A stretch of 64,000 nucleotides of DNA. Source: UBA4744 sp963723165 (GTDB lineage: Bacteria; Actinomycetota; Acidimicrobiia; Spongiisociales; UBA4744). Below are positions 26,681 through 36,420 of the stretch, piece after piece. The stretch covers positions 1-64,000 of the forward strand of contig CAVRPP010000007.1 of NCBI GenBank assembly GCA_963723165.1, given 5' to 3'. Numbering within the stretch: position 1 is the stretch's first letter; the number at the start of each line of letters is the position of its first letter. Both the position numbers and the translations under genes were made by a program. The notes beneath the pieces are model-generated. The model saw only the letters and a list, made by a program, of their open reading frames with translations. It was not told the origin of the DNA and did not search any database.

Positions 26681-28276
26681 ATGGGGGCAAAATCCAAGTC
26701 GAGCATTGTGCTGATCGTGGTACTCATGATGGTGCTGGGAGCCTGCGGGTCCGGCACCCAGAGCGCTGATTCGTTGGTCGTGCTCATCGACAATGACGAG
26801 GGTCCGATCACTCCGGCCAACTTCAACACCTTCATCGGGTTCTGGATGGTTGGATGGGTCTACGATCCCCTGTTTGCGAGATCGCCGGAGCTCGAGCCGG
26901 TTCCGGCTCTAGCCGAGGAGGCCATCCCCAGCGCCGACGGTTTGTCCTGGGCCATCTCCCTCCGCGACGACGTCGAATGGCACGACGGCGAGCCCTTCAC
27001 TGCCGACGATGTCAAGTTCAGCTATGAGTTCCTCATTGCCGCCGGCCGTGCGCCCAACCTCGGGGCCGTGGACACCGTTGAGGTGACGGGGGATCACAGC
27101 TTGACAATCAGGCTGTCGGAACCGGCTCCGTTCCTCGTAGATGAAGGACTGGCCGGTTACTACATCCTTCCCCAGCACGTCTGGGAGGGCCAGGATCCGG
27201 TAAGCGGCGAGCTCAATCAGTTTCAAGGGAAGATCGGCACCGGACCGTATGTCCTCGACGAAATCGTCCCGGGTGAGACGTACACCTTCTCTGCCAACCC
27301 GGACTATTTCCGCGGCACACCGAACGTTGACACGCTCATTGCGAAAGTCGTGAAGGACCGCACACAGCAGTTCAGCCAGTTGCGGACCGGGGCGGCTGAT
27401 GCCGTGCTGGCATCCGTCCCGCCCGCCCAGGTTGACCAGGTCGAAGGTGAGGAAGGGATTGAGGTTCTGCGCGGGTCGGACTTCTTCAACTATGTCCTGT
27501 ACGCCAATGGCTCGCGAGCCCCGTTCGACATCCCTGAGGTTCGTACCGCCATCGCCGCAGCCATTGATACCGCATCCTTGACCGAGACCGTCTTCCTGGG
27601 ACGCGGGACCGAGCTACCGCTCAGCTGGTATCACCCCGACCTGCCGTGGAGCGAGAACATCGACCACGTTTTTGATCCTACCGAGGCGGCGGACCTTCTC
27701 GACAGAGCCGGGCTCACCGACTCGGATGGTGATGGCATCCGAGAGTTTGCGGGGGCTCCGGCCAGCTTCGACATTCTCTGCGACGCGAACAATCCCACGG
27801 AGGTTCGTACTGCTGAGTTGATCGGTGGCTGGCTTGCCGATGTTGGTATCGACGCCTTGCCCGCCTGTATTGATATCGATACCGCTGTGTCCCGGATCTG
27901 GCCGAGCTTTGTTGCCGTGCCCAATCCCGACTACGACCTTGCCGTCTGGGGTTGGTCGGCAGGGGTTCAGACCCAACGAGGTTTCGTGCGGGGGCTTGTA
28001 GACGGCGACTTCGGCGGGGTCGGTTGGGCCAATCTGACCGGCGTTGCCGATAGTGAGCTCGATGCGTTGCTGGCAGAGTTCGTGACCACGCCTGATGAGA
28101 CCAGATCCGATGAGTTGTCGACGCTGATTCAGGAGCGGATCGCCGAAGCCCTGCCGTTCATTCCGTTGATGTCACCGGCCGGGAACTTCGCGGTGAACTC
28201 AGATGCATATGACGGTTGGGTTTACATGCGCGGGAACGGAATTATGACGCCATGGTCGTTCGTCGAGGGTGAGTGA
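26681..28276 (+). CDS. ABC transporter substrate-binding lipoprotein, family 5 (oligopeptide type)
   Basis: 531 residues. Lipoprotein signal with lipobox LGAC (Cys22), then an SBP_bac_5 fold (LRDDVEWHDGEPFTADDVKFSYEF is diagnostic). It binds a peptide or similar solute outside the membrane and delivers it to the permeases at 29253 and 30225. GGAAGGGG precedes the ATG. It is the first gene of a four-gene operon with overlapping stops and starts. No ATPase gene is present in the cluster. Confidence 0.92.
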   Translation: MGAKSKSSIVLIVVLMMVLGACGSGTQSADSLVVLIDNDEGPITPANFNTFIGFWMVGWVYDPLFARSPELEPVPALAEEAIPSADGLSWAISLRDDVEWHDGEPFTADDVKFSYEFLIAAGRAPNLGAVDTVEVTGDHSLTIRLSEPAPFLVDEGLAGYYILPQHVWEGQDPVSGELNQFQGKIGTGPYVLDEIVPGETYTFSANPDYFRGTPNVDTLIAKVVKDRTQQFSQLRTGAADAVLASVPPAQVDQVEGEEGIEVLRGSDFFNYVLYANGSRAPFDIPEVRTAIAAAIDTASLTETVFLGRGTELPLSWYHPDLPWSENIDHVFDPTEAADLLDRAGLTDSDGDGIREFAGAPASFDILCDANNPTEVRTAELIGGWLADVGIDALPACIDIDTAVSRIWPSFVAVPNPDYDLAVWGWSAGVQTQRGFVRGLVDGDFGGVGWANLTGVADSELDALLAEFVTTPDETRSDELSTLIQERIAEALPFIPLMSPAGNFAVNSDAYDGWVYMRGNGIMTPWSFVEGE

Positions 28277-29256
28277 CCCTGACGGACTGCCCGCCGGAGC
28301 CTCGGCCCTAGCTAAGTCGCTGTTTCCGGGAGCCGGATCGCCGCGCTGGCTCCGGCTGGGTAGTGGCGGCATAAGCAGGGTGTGGCGGCTGTTCACAGTC
28401 GGCGAGGGGGACTCGACGAGCGCAGTGATAAAGCAGACTGGTGCACTTGCCTCTGATCCGGACTTCGTTCATCGTGAGGCGATGGCGTACCAGGAGGTGC
28501 TGCCTCATCTCAGCATTCGCGTCCCTCGACTTCTCGCTTCGATTGAGAGCGGCGATGTTCGTTACCTGGCGCTCGAGGACCTGGTGGAGTACCGATTTCC
28601 CGGCGAGCAGCATCATTGGAGCGTTGACGAGTTCAAGTGTTTCATGCCGGCCTACGCCCGGCTTCATGTTGAGGGGACTGCGTTCGAACGGAAATCATGG
28701 ATGCTCGAGTACGGGCAACCCAGGTGGTCGCCCGACTCGGTGTCGTCTCAGGCGGTCGAACTGGCGAGCCTTGGAATCTGGGGTGATTTACCCGGACTCA
28801 CAACGTTGGCTCGCCGGACCCTCGAAGACGTGCCGTCGCTGGCCGGTTTCGACACAGTCCTCCACCTCGACATTCATCCGTCCAATGTCGGATTGCAGAC
28901 TGCGACGCCGTGTCGGCCGGCCCTGATTGATTGGGATATGACCGGTTGGGGTGCTCCCGAGCTTGACCTTGCCTACCTCGATCTGCAGCCCTACGGGGCC
29001 TCGCATGCCCTGGGCGCGCGAAGAGGTGCTCGACTTGTACTGGAAGGAGCGAATGCGGCTCGTGGGCTTGACACCCTCCATCTTCGAGCGGAGGCGGCGG
29101 CAGCGGGTTGCCGACCGGCTCTTTGCGCTTGGGCTCGTATCGGTCGCGCACAGGTCGGCAACTCGTCCGTATCCTCCGGGGAGTAAGCCCGGGAAGTACT
29201 GGAGCGCCATGCGCCCGTTGCTCTTTGAGAAACTGACAGCGTTGTTGGCCCCATGA
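28269..29256 (+). pseudogene. Aminoglycoside/choline-kinase-like phosphotransferase, frameshifted
   Basis: The frame from GTG 28269 encodes a kinase-like protein with catalytic HLDIHPSNVGLQ and metal-binding ALIDWDMTGWGAPELDLAYLDL. After about 29004 this frame becomes unlike the family, whereas the +1 frame reads MPWAREEVLDLYWKER and continues to a TGA at 29254-29256 that overlaps the next ATG by 4 nt. One extra base near 29004 would explain this. The start overlaps the SBP stop (GTGAGTGA). It could phosphorylate the imported solute; that is inference. A sequencing error is as likely as a true pseudogene. Confidence 0.75.
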
Positions 29257-30228
29257 AACCTGCCAGACCGGCTCAGCGAGTGGGCGAGTACATACTCACG
29301 TTGCTCGTGGCGGTTTCGATCAACTTCTTCTTGCCAAGAGCCCTCCCGGGGGATCCGTTGGCGTTGATTGCGGGTGATGCGGTGCGGCAGATGGGACCGG
29401 AGCGGATCGCGGAACTGCGCGGTGCGTACGGCCTCGACGAACCGTTGCTTTCGCAGTACTTCAGCTATCTCAGCAACCTTGTGCGCGGTGATCTCGGCAC
29501 GTCGTTTCGCTACAGCGGCGGGCGGCTTGTTCTCGAGGTGCTCGCAGACCGCCTCATGTGGACGGCTCTGCTGGTGGTCTCGGCGCTCACCATCGCTACT
29601 CTGATCGGGGGCTTCCTCGGGGCCAGGGCCGGTTGGAGCCGTCGCGGTGGTCTCGGTCAGCTTTCCATGATGTTCGCCCTGCGTTCCATGCCGGTGTTTT
29701 GGCTGGCCATGATCGTCATACCCATCTTCGCGGTCACGCTCGGTTGGTTTCCGAGCGGCGACTCGTATTCGATACCCCGGCCCGATGGTTGGGCCGGGGT
29801 TGCAGACGTCGTTGGCCACGCCGTGCTCCCGGTGAGTGTCCTGGCGATCAGCTACATCCCGATTGCCTATGCGATGATGCGAGCTTCGGTCATCAATGTC
29901 TCGAACGAACCGCATCTCCTCCTGGCGCGCTGCCAAGGGTCTTGGCGACCGTACCGTTTTGTACCGTCATGGAGTTCGCAATGCGGCCGCGCCGGTGATC
30001 ACGATGCTGGCGCTCGACTTCGGGCAATTGCTGGGAGGAGTGATCCTCATAGAGACCGTGTTCAACTATCGGGGCATCGGTGCCATGATGTTCGAGGCAG
30101 CCAAGACCCGTGATTACCCCCTTCTCCAAGGTGGATTTCTGATCTTCACCGTCGGGGTGCTTGCCATCAACGTGCTGACCGAATTCTGGTACCCGCGTCT
30201 CGACCCGCGACTTCGGAACCCGCGATGA
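29253..30228 (+). pseudogene. ABC transporter permease (DppB/OppB type), frameshifted
   Basis: The first frame encodes a BPD_transp_1 permease with about five membrane helices up to INVSNEPHLLLAR. An apparent extra T at 29931 then derails it. In the +1 frame the family motif continues as AKGLGDRTVLYRHGVRNA and runs to 30228, whose TGA overlaps the next ATG by 4 nt. The intact product would be about 324 residues. The EAA loop that contacts the ATPase lies at the break, so the gene as written is probably non-functional. Confidence 0.8.
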
Positions 30229-31091
30229 GCACTGTTCTGAACGACCGGGCCGTGAGGCAGAGGCGTTGGCAGAGAGCGGCGGGTTGGGTGGGGTTGGGGC
30301 TCCTGGTGGTTCTGCTCCTCATGGCTCTCGTCCCCGACTGGTTTGCTCCCTTCGATCCGCGCGAGTCGGTCGGTCGCCCACTGGAACGACCCAGCAGCGA
30401 GTTCCGCCTCGGGACCAACGACATCGGACAGGATTTGCTGAGCGAACTGATCTGGGGCACCCGTGCGTCGCTGATAACGGGCTTCACCGTTGCCGCTCTG
30501 GCGGTCTTGATCGCCCTCGGGGTGGGATTGGTAGGGGCAGGCTCACCCGGCTGGCCCGGACGGCTGGTCATGCGGGTTGCCGATCTCGCCCTGGTGCTGC
30601 CTTTCTTTCCCCTTGTGCTGGTTTTGGGCGCTTATGTCGGAAGTGGGCGAGGTGCGGTGATCGTCTTGTTGACCGCAGTCTTGTGGGCAGGTCCGGCGAG
30701 GGTGATCCGATCGCGAGCCTTGAGCATCCTTCGTGAGCCGTTTGTCGACGCCGCGATCCTGTCCGGGAGCAGCAAACCGCAGATCCTTCTCCGGCATGTG
30801 TGGCCGGCCCTGCGGGATATCGTTGCCGTCCAAGCCTTGTTCGTCGCCAGCGCGGCCATTCTGGCGGAAGCGGGTCTGAGCTTTCTCGGACTCGGCGATC
30901 CAACCCAGAAGAGCTGGGGAACGATGCTGTTCTTCGCACAGTCCAGCGGAGCGGCTTTGGGCGATGCCTGGCTTTGGTGGGTTGTGCCGGCCGGGTTCAT
31001 GATCACGTTGACCGTGTTGAGTCTCGTGCTGATCACATATGCCTTGGAGCCCGGCTTCGATCCCCGCAACGCCTGGTTGGATCGCGGCTAG
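30225..31091 (+). CDS. ABC transporter permease (DppC/OppC type)
   Basis: 288 residues. N-terminal DppC-type region (FAPFDPRESVGRPL, LGTNDIGQDLLSELIWGTRASL) and five to six membrane helices, with an EAA loop (DAAILSGSSKPQILLRHVWPAL) for ATPase docking. It pairs with the permease at 29253. Its stop overlaps the stop of the convergent HprK-like gene. Intact, unlike its two upstream neighbours. Confidence 0.9.
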   Translation: MSTVLNDRAVRQRRWQRAAGWVGLGLLVVLLLMALVPDWFAPFDPRESVGRPLERPSSEFRLGTNDIGQDLLSELIWGTRASLITGFTVAALAVLIALGVGLVGAGSPGWPGRLVMRVADLALVLPFFPLVLVLGAYVGSGRGAVIVLLTAVLWAGPARVIRSRALSILREPFVDAAILSGSSKPQILLRHVWPALRDIVAVQALFVASAAILAEAGLSFLGLGDPTQKSWGTMLFFAQSSGAALGDAWLWWVVPAGFMITLTVLSLVLITYALEPGFDPRNAWLDRG

Positions 31092-32138
31092 GAACCGCCT
31101 CGCACGGCCCGGTCGATGACATCGAGCATGTGCCGGGTGTCGGTCCCGACGACCAGCGAGGCGGGCTCGGCAGTCTCCAACAGGGCATCCAGGCGTTCCA
31201 GGTTGGCCGACCAGACCTCGCCGGTGTCGTAGAACATGCTGTTGGCGAGCAGTACCCGTCTTACCTCATCCGGTTTCGCTGAAGACAAGGCGGTTCCCGG
31301 TTCCCCGTGTCGGTCGAGGATGAACAGCAGCACCCGCTCGGGAAGACACTGCGGACACCTGCACCCTTTCCGGTGCGAAGCGGCTCAGGTCGATGTCGTA
31401 TTTGGCCTCTGATCGGATGGTCTCGGCCCGCGCCATTGGAGCGAGTTCGGGCAGACCGGCGAGCGTGTCTGCGCGCAGGCTGACCCGTCCCACGGGAAAA
31501 GCATTGAACCGGAGAGCGTCGGATGGTCCATCGACGAACAGCAGGCTGTCCGAAAGGAGCCGAAACCTACTCTGCAATGTCAGGCGGAGAGCCGTCGTCG
31601 ACTTGCCTGAGTTATGGGGAGCGACGAAGCACAACAGAGTCCCGTTGCGATGCAATGCCGTGGCGTGGATCATCCCGTAGCCCGATCTAATCAAGAAGTT
31701 CGTCCAGATGGTGTGGATGACCCAACGGGCGGTGAGCGGGGGGTCGGCTGCCAGCTCGGGAGATAGGACGGCTGTGGCGGTTCCGGCATTCAGGTCCATG
31801 TGAACTTGTCCCCACCTCCCGATTCCCATGCTCAACCAGTCGCCCGATCCGACGTACCTGATTGACCCTGGAAGATGGCCGGATGGGTTGACTCCGCTGG
31901 CCCACTGATCGTCAACGACGATCTGCATTCTGAAGCTGCGACCGGAGGGATCTGCCACCGAATACGACTTCGCGGCCACGTCGACCGCATCGAGAACCTG
32001 CTCTTGGTTGCTGTCGACGGTGAGGGCGTGGCCGAAGATGCGCACCGCCCGGTGAAAACGAGCGGTGCTCGAACGGCGCCGCCAGAAGTCCTCGAGCGAT
32101 CCTTGGTGGGCAAGGAATAAGTCTCGTGAGTCGGTCAC
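31088..32138 (-). pseudogene. HprK-like P-loop kinase, frameshifted
   Basis: The frame from 32138 encodes a protein with a P-loop FVAPHNSGKSTTALRLTL and RLLSDSLLFVDG, as in HprK-related kinases found beside peptide-modification genes. Near 31350 the frame goes off, while the adjacent frame reads LPERVLLFILDRHGEP and continues to 31088 with sensible sequence. One extra base would restore a protein of about 349 residues. It lies 6 nt after the nucleotidyltransferase gene. Paeninodin-type lasso clusters use such a kinase to phosphorylate the peptide; no precursor or cyclase is seen here. Confidence 0.7.
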
Positions 32139-32144
32139 CTGGAA

Positions 32145-33407
32145 CTACCTCCGCCGATCTCGTCCGGCCAATCGCGCTCTCATTGCACCAAGCGCAACTT
32201 GCCAGACTCTCTGTATCCGGAGCTGGAGGTACGCAACGGGCCATAGCCAGGAATCCGCCAGCGGGTGAGACGCGACGATGCCTTCCGGGTCCGGGAATGC
32301 TACTCCGGTCACGAAACGCGCCCACTCACTCCAACCGCTGACCAGGCGCGACCTGGCTACCACCACGGCGAAGGTGCGGTCGCCGGCTTTGGCCGTCTCA
32401 TAGCTGGTACGGGTCAGTTGCCCGTATCCGTTGTTGTCAATCCAGGATCTCAGCCGGTGAGGCGTCTGAGTTTCCATCGAGTGGAAGACCTCCATGGGTA
32501 TCGCCGCCGGAACGTAGCGAGCCAGGAAGGCCAGGGCGGGGAAGATGTTGCGGGCAGACCCACGATCGCTCAGCTCCGCCAGCTCTTCCCAATCGGCCTG
32601 GTTGAGGCTGCTGCTGAGGATTTCGAGGTCACGCAGGTGAGAGAGCATGGGATCCCGGCGAACCCAGTTGTTTGAAGCATGGAGGGCGACATGGAACATC
32701 AATAACGCAGGCCTCAGAACGGGCACGCCGGGAACGCCGAGGAGCTCATCCCGGGTGCTCCGATCCCACAAGAGGGCGTCGAGATCTAGACCGAGGAAAG
32801 CGATGTCATCCACCGACCGGGTATGCAGATCAACCGGTCGTAGATGGTCGGGAGACCATGATTCGGCCAGCGTTTCGCCTCGTACCAGAATTGTCGATTT
32901 CGATTGCCGGCCGAAGGCCCGGTAACCGAGGTTGTTCAGCGCTTTGGTGGCATTCGTTTCGTCCGCCTTGTGGATGAGGAGGTCGATGTCGCGCGATCGC
33001 CCGGGTCAATGGATCCGGGTAATAGCGGTCGGCCAGGACGATGCCTTTGAGTGGCACGGCCTGTACTCCCTGCTCCGCAAAGACCATGAGAATCGTGGCG
33101 GCCTCCTCGAGTAACCGCCCGGTTCGAGCTCTTATCAACTGGTTCACGTTGTCGAGCCGGATGCGAACAGTTGGATCCATTGACACACGGTCCTCATCTG
33201 CGCGCGCGACAGAAGCCAGGGGATGGCCCCTTGCCAGTAGGCCAGCCACGCGGCGATGCGCCATTCCCGTGTGGACCACCCTGAGACCTCCGCAACGGCC
33301 CCTTTCGGCGGCAACCAGGCTGCTAGTGCCTCACCCACCCGGACAACGGTGCTCGGAGGGAATCCATCGAGGGCGCCCGGTTCGGCACGTCCTGGCTCGT
33401 TACTCAT
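32145..33407 (-). pseudogene. Nucleotidyltransferase-family protein (PF14907-like), two frameshifts
   Basis: The pieces in three segments form one protein of about 420 residues: an N-terminal part from ATG 33407 (STREWRIAAWLAYWQGAIPWLL), a middle part in another frame with VQAVPLKGIVLADRYYPDPLTR, and the rest with RDIDLLIHKADE and the C terminus. LKG and RDIDLL are the signature of this family. Shifts fall near 33200 (about -1) and at 32994 (about +1; one extra base in GCGCG). The ATG overlaps the stop of the ABC exporter by 8 nt, so it belongs to that operon. Function in peptide modification or toxin-like NTase roles is unproven. Confidence 0.7.
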
Positions 33408-35229
33408 CTGCATCCTTGGTTCCGGTTGAGAATTGCATGTGGTATAGCGACGCGTAGAGCCCGTCCAGCGCCAGGAGATGGTTGTGCGTTCCCGATTCAA
33501 CCAGTTTTCCTTCCTGCAACACGAGGATTAGATCGGCCGACAAGACGGTGGCGAGGCGATGGGCGATGACGAAGGTGGTGCGGTTCTTCATCACCCGTTC
33601 CAGTGCTTCCTGAACCAATTGCTCCGAAGCCGAGTCGAGGTGAGAGGTTGCCTCGTCCAGGATGAGAATCGGGGCGTCTTTCAACAAAGCCCGGGCGATG
33701 CCGACTCTCTGTTTCTCTCCGCCGGATAGCCGCTGACCCTGTTGACCGACGACGGTGTCGTACCCGTCGGGCAGGCCGGTGATGAAGTCGTGAATATTGG
33801 CGTTTCGACAGGCAGCGGTCACATCGTTGTAGCCGGCATTGGGTCTCGCATACCGGAGGTTCGAGCCGACGGTGTCATGGAAGAGGTACGGCTCCTGGGT
33901 GACAACACTGATGCTGTCCTGGAGCGTGGCCAGCGAAAGGTCACGGATGTCATGGCCATCGAGAGTAACGCGTCCCTCGGTCACCTCATAGAGTCTGGGG
34001 ATCAAGTAACCGATCGTTGTCTTGCCGGCGCCACTCGGCCCGACCAGGGCGACCACCTGGCCGGGAGCCGCCCGGAAAGATAGGTTGCGGAGTGCCCACC
34101 GGTCAGACGCAACCGGCGTATCGGCTTCTCCTGCGGCGATGCCGGGACGCCAGTGTGAGGCTCGTACCTCCGACCGTTCTTCCACGATCGGACCGGTTGG
34201 ATAGCGGAATGAGACATATTCGAAAGCAACAGCTCCGCGCACCGTCGGGAGGTCCAGCGCCGAGCGGGCCTCTTCGATGTCCGGGGCCATATCCAGGACT
34301 TCAAAGACCCTCTCGAAAGACACCATGGACGTGGCGAATTCGACTCGAGCGTTCGTCAGGTTCGAGATCGGCGAGTACAGCTGGTAGAGGAGTGCAGCAA
34401 ACATCACCACGGTCCCGATCGTGAAGGTGCCTTGAATCGCCAGCAGCGCGCCAACGGTGAATACGGCCGCTGTGCCAAGCCCGGAGATGGCTCCCAGCGC
34501 AGCGAAGAACCAGCCCCCGATGAGCTCACGCCTGATGCCCAGGTCCCGCACCAGACTCGCCTCCCGGATGAACCGCTCCTCCTCCGTCCTGTATCTATTG
34601 AAGAGCCGCACCATGAGCGCGCCACCAACTGAAAGGGTTTCGGTGGTCTGGCCGGTCAGCCGTGCCTGATGCTCCATTTGATCCTGAGAAGCGCGTCGCA
34701 GGAGCCGGGCAACCCGCCTGGCCGTCCGCACAAAGAAGGGCAGAACGACCAGCGCCAGGAGAGTGAGTCGCCACTCCGTGACGAAAAGAACCGTCCCGAT
34801 AGCGATGACGGTGACGAGATTCGTCCCGGCCATCACGAAGGTGCTCGTGATCACGTATTGCGCTCCCACCACGTCACTGTGGAGGCGAGTCACGAGGGTG
34901 CCCAGCCTGGTGTGGGTGAAGAACCGGAGCGACATGCGTTGTACATGTCGATAGGTCATGCGTCGCAGGTCGTAGACCATTCCCTGTCCCGCTCGTGCCG
35001 CCAGCCAACCCTGAAGTGCCTCGGTTGCTGCTCGCAACAAAGGGGCAAGGAACATACCGATGGCAAGCCACGCCACCAACCCGGTGTCCCGGGTCGGGAT
35101 GGCGGTGTCGATGAGCTCTCGCATCAGAAACGGGGGAATCAGCGCCAGCAGAGCGATGACCACCATGGTGCCGACAACGCCCGCCAGCTCGCGGCGGTAC
35201 GGACGGGCGTGCAATAACACCCTTCGCAA
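33400..35229 (-). CDS. ABC exporter, fused membrane and ATPase domains
   Basis: 609 residues from a TTG. Six membrane helices (about 10-300) are followed by an ATPase with Walker A LVGPSGAGKTT, signature LSGGEKQR, Walker B ILILDEATS and the switch His in VIAHRL. It likely exports a lipid, drug or peptide. The true start is uncertain: the frame stays open to 35299 and reads AYLRYDENRDRRRFDRPLLRRV, typical of this family, but has no ATG, GTG or TTG there. An ATG at 35413 in the neighbouring frame would connect with one extra base removed. Confidence 0.88.
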   Translation of the reverse strand: MRRVLLHARPYRRELAGVVGTMVVIALLALIPPFLMRELIDTAIPTRDTGLVAWLAIGMFLAPLLRAATEALQGWLAARAGQGMVYDLRRMTYRHVQRMSLRFFTHTRLGTLVTRLHSDVVGAQYVITSTFVMAGTNLVTVIAIGTVLFVTEWRLTLLALVVLPFFVRTARRVARLLRRASQDQMEHQARLTGQTTETLSVGGALMVRLFNRYRTEEERFIREASLVRDLGIRRELIGGWFFAALGAISGLGTAAVFTVGALLAIQGTFTIGTVVMFAALLYQLYSPISNLTNARVEFATSMVSFERVFEVLDMAPDIEEARSALDLPTVRGAVAFEYVSFRYPTGPIVEERSEVRASHWRPGIAAGEADTPVASDRWALRNLSFRAAPGQVVALVGPSGAGKTTIGYLIPRLYEVTEGRVTLDGHDIRDLSLATLQDSISVVTQEPYLFHDTVGSNLRYARPNAGYNDVTAACRNANIHDFITGLPDGYDTVVGQQGQRLSGGEKQRVGIARALLKDAPILILDEATSHLDSASEQLVQEALERVMKNRTTFVIAHRLATVLSADLILVLQEGKLVESGTHNHLLALDGLYASLYHMQFSTGTKDADE

Positions 35230-35406
35230 GAGAGGCCGATCGAACCGACGCCGGTCGCGATTCTCGTCGTACCGAAGGTATGCCGGCCAGCCTATCGATT
35301 ACCTCCCTGGAGCTACCCAGCATATCGCCACTCACGGTGGCCGCGAGCCGTACCCATTGCCATACATTCTGCGAGTCGAGTTGTTGAGACGATCTGTCTT
35401 GGCTAT

Positions 35407-35426
35407 TAGACATAATGTCTATAGAC
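35407..35426. promoter_or_regulatory. Palindromic operator in a divergent promoter, probably for the TetR regulator
   Basis: TAGACAT-A-ATGTCTA (35407-35421, 7-1-7, perfect) overlaps a second palindrome GTCTATAGAC (35417-35426), giving three TAGAC half-sites. CATAAT, a possible -10, is in the centre. The site lies between the ABC exporter (-) and the ABC-2 operon with a tetR gene (+). Confidence 0.6.
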
Positions 35427-35455
35427 TCAGCACTCGCGACCGGGAGCCACTTTTC

Positions 35456-36406
35456 ATGAAAGCTTTCGCCAAGGGGACGCCGGTTATCGTCGCTGAAGGT
35501 CTCCACAAATCTTACGACGATACCGAGGCCGTGATTGATCTGAGCTTTGAAGCATGGGCCGGCAGCGTGTTTGCCTTGTTGGGACCCAACGGGGCAGGCA
35601 AAACCACCACGATCAACATGTTGACGACCTTGCTGCCGATCGACCGGGGCAGGGCATCGGTCGCCGGGTTTGATCTGACCGGCCAACCCGAAGCCGTTCG
35701 GCAAGTCATCGGGTTGGCCGGGCAAGCGGCTGCCGTGGACGAGAAGCTCACCGCCCGTGAGAACCTGGAGATGTTCGGCCGCCTCTACAAGATCCCCAAG
35801 GCCGAACGTCGCGCTCGAGTGGAGGAATTGATCGAACGGTTCCGGATGACCGATTACGCGGATCGGACGGTCGGTACGTACTCGGGGGGACAGCATCGAA
35901 GGCTCGACGTGGTGGCCAGCCTCATTGCCAATCCTTTGGCGTTGTTCCTCGACGAGCCGACCACGGGACTTGACCCCCGCAGCCGCACGGAGCTGTGGGA
36001 GGAGATCCGCGGGCTAGCCGATTCAGGGACGGCCGTGGTGTTGACCACGCAGTACCTCGAAGAAGCCGACCGGCTCGCCGACTACATCCTGATCATGGAC
36101 GAAGGCCGGGCGGTCGCAACGGGAACGGCTCGGGAACTCAAGGATGACCTCAAGCGCGATGTCCTCGAGGTGCACTTCGCGTCTGAGGATGATCTGGGTC
36201 GGGCGACCGAAGTACTGGAAAGTCATGTTGGTGAATATGGTGTGGCGGCAAGAACGTTGACCATTCCAGTTCCCGGCGGTTCGGCGAGCAGCCTGGGTTT
36301 GCTCCGCCGAATCGAGGATGCGGGGATCCCCGTTGTTGACTTCCACTACCGACGCCCCACCCTCGACGACGTGTTCCTTACGCACACCTACAGCGCCACA
36401 GCCTGA
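35456..36406 (+). CDS. ABC transporter ATP-binding protein (DrrA-like)
   Basis: 316 residues. Walker A LLGPNGAGKTTT, signature YSGGQHRRLDV, Walker B ALFLDEPTTGLDP, and a C-terminal extension ending RRPTLDDVFLTHT, the DrrA-type tail. It powers the ABC-2 permease encoded 14 nt downstream, probably for drug or lipid efflux. ATG 35456 follows a weak GGGAG site; upstream in-frame sequence is not conserved-looking. Confidence 0.92.
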   Translation: MKAFAKGTPVIVAEGLHKSYDDTEAVIDLSFEAWAGSVFALLGPNGAGKTTTINMLTTLLPIDRGRASVAGFDLTGQPEAVRQVIGLAGQAAAVDEKLTARENLEMFGRLYKIPKAERRARVEELIERFRMTDYADRTVGTYSGGQHRRLDVVASLIANPLALFLDEPTTGLDPRSRTELWEEIRGLADSGTAVVLTTQYLEEADRLADYILIMDEGRAVATGTARELKDDLKRDVLEVHFASEDDLGRATEVLESHVGEYGVAARTLTIPVPGGSASSLGLLRRIEDAGIPVVDFHYRRPTLDDVFLTHTYSATA

Positions 36407-36420
36407 TTGGAGCCCTTGTG

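Noticed and set aside
34874..35896. Long minus-strand frame across the exporter start
   Set aside because: Most of it is antisense to the ABC ATPase gene at 35456; only its part from ATG 35413 may be the displaced N terminus of the exporter.
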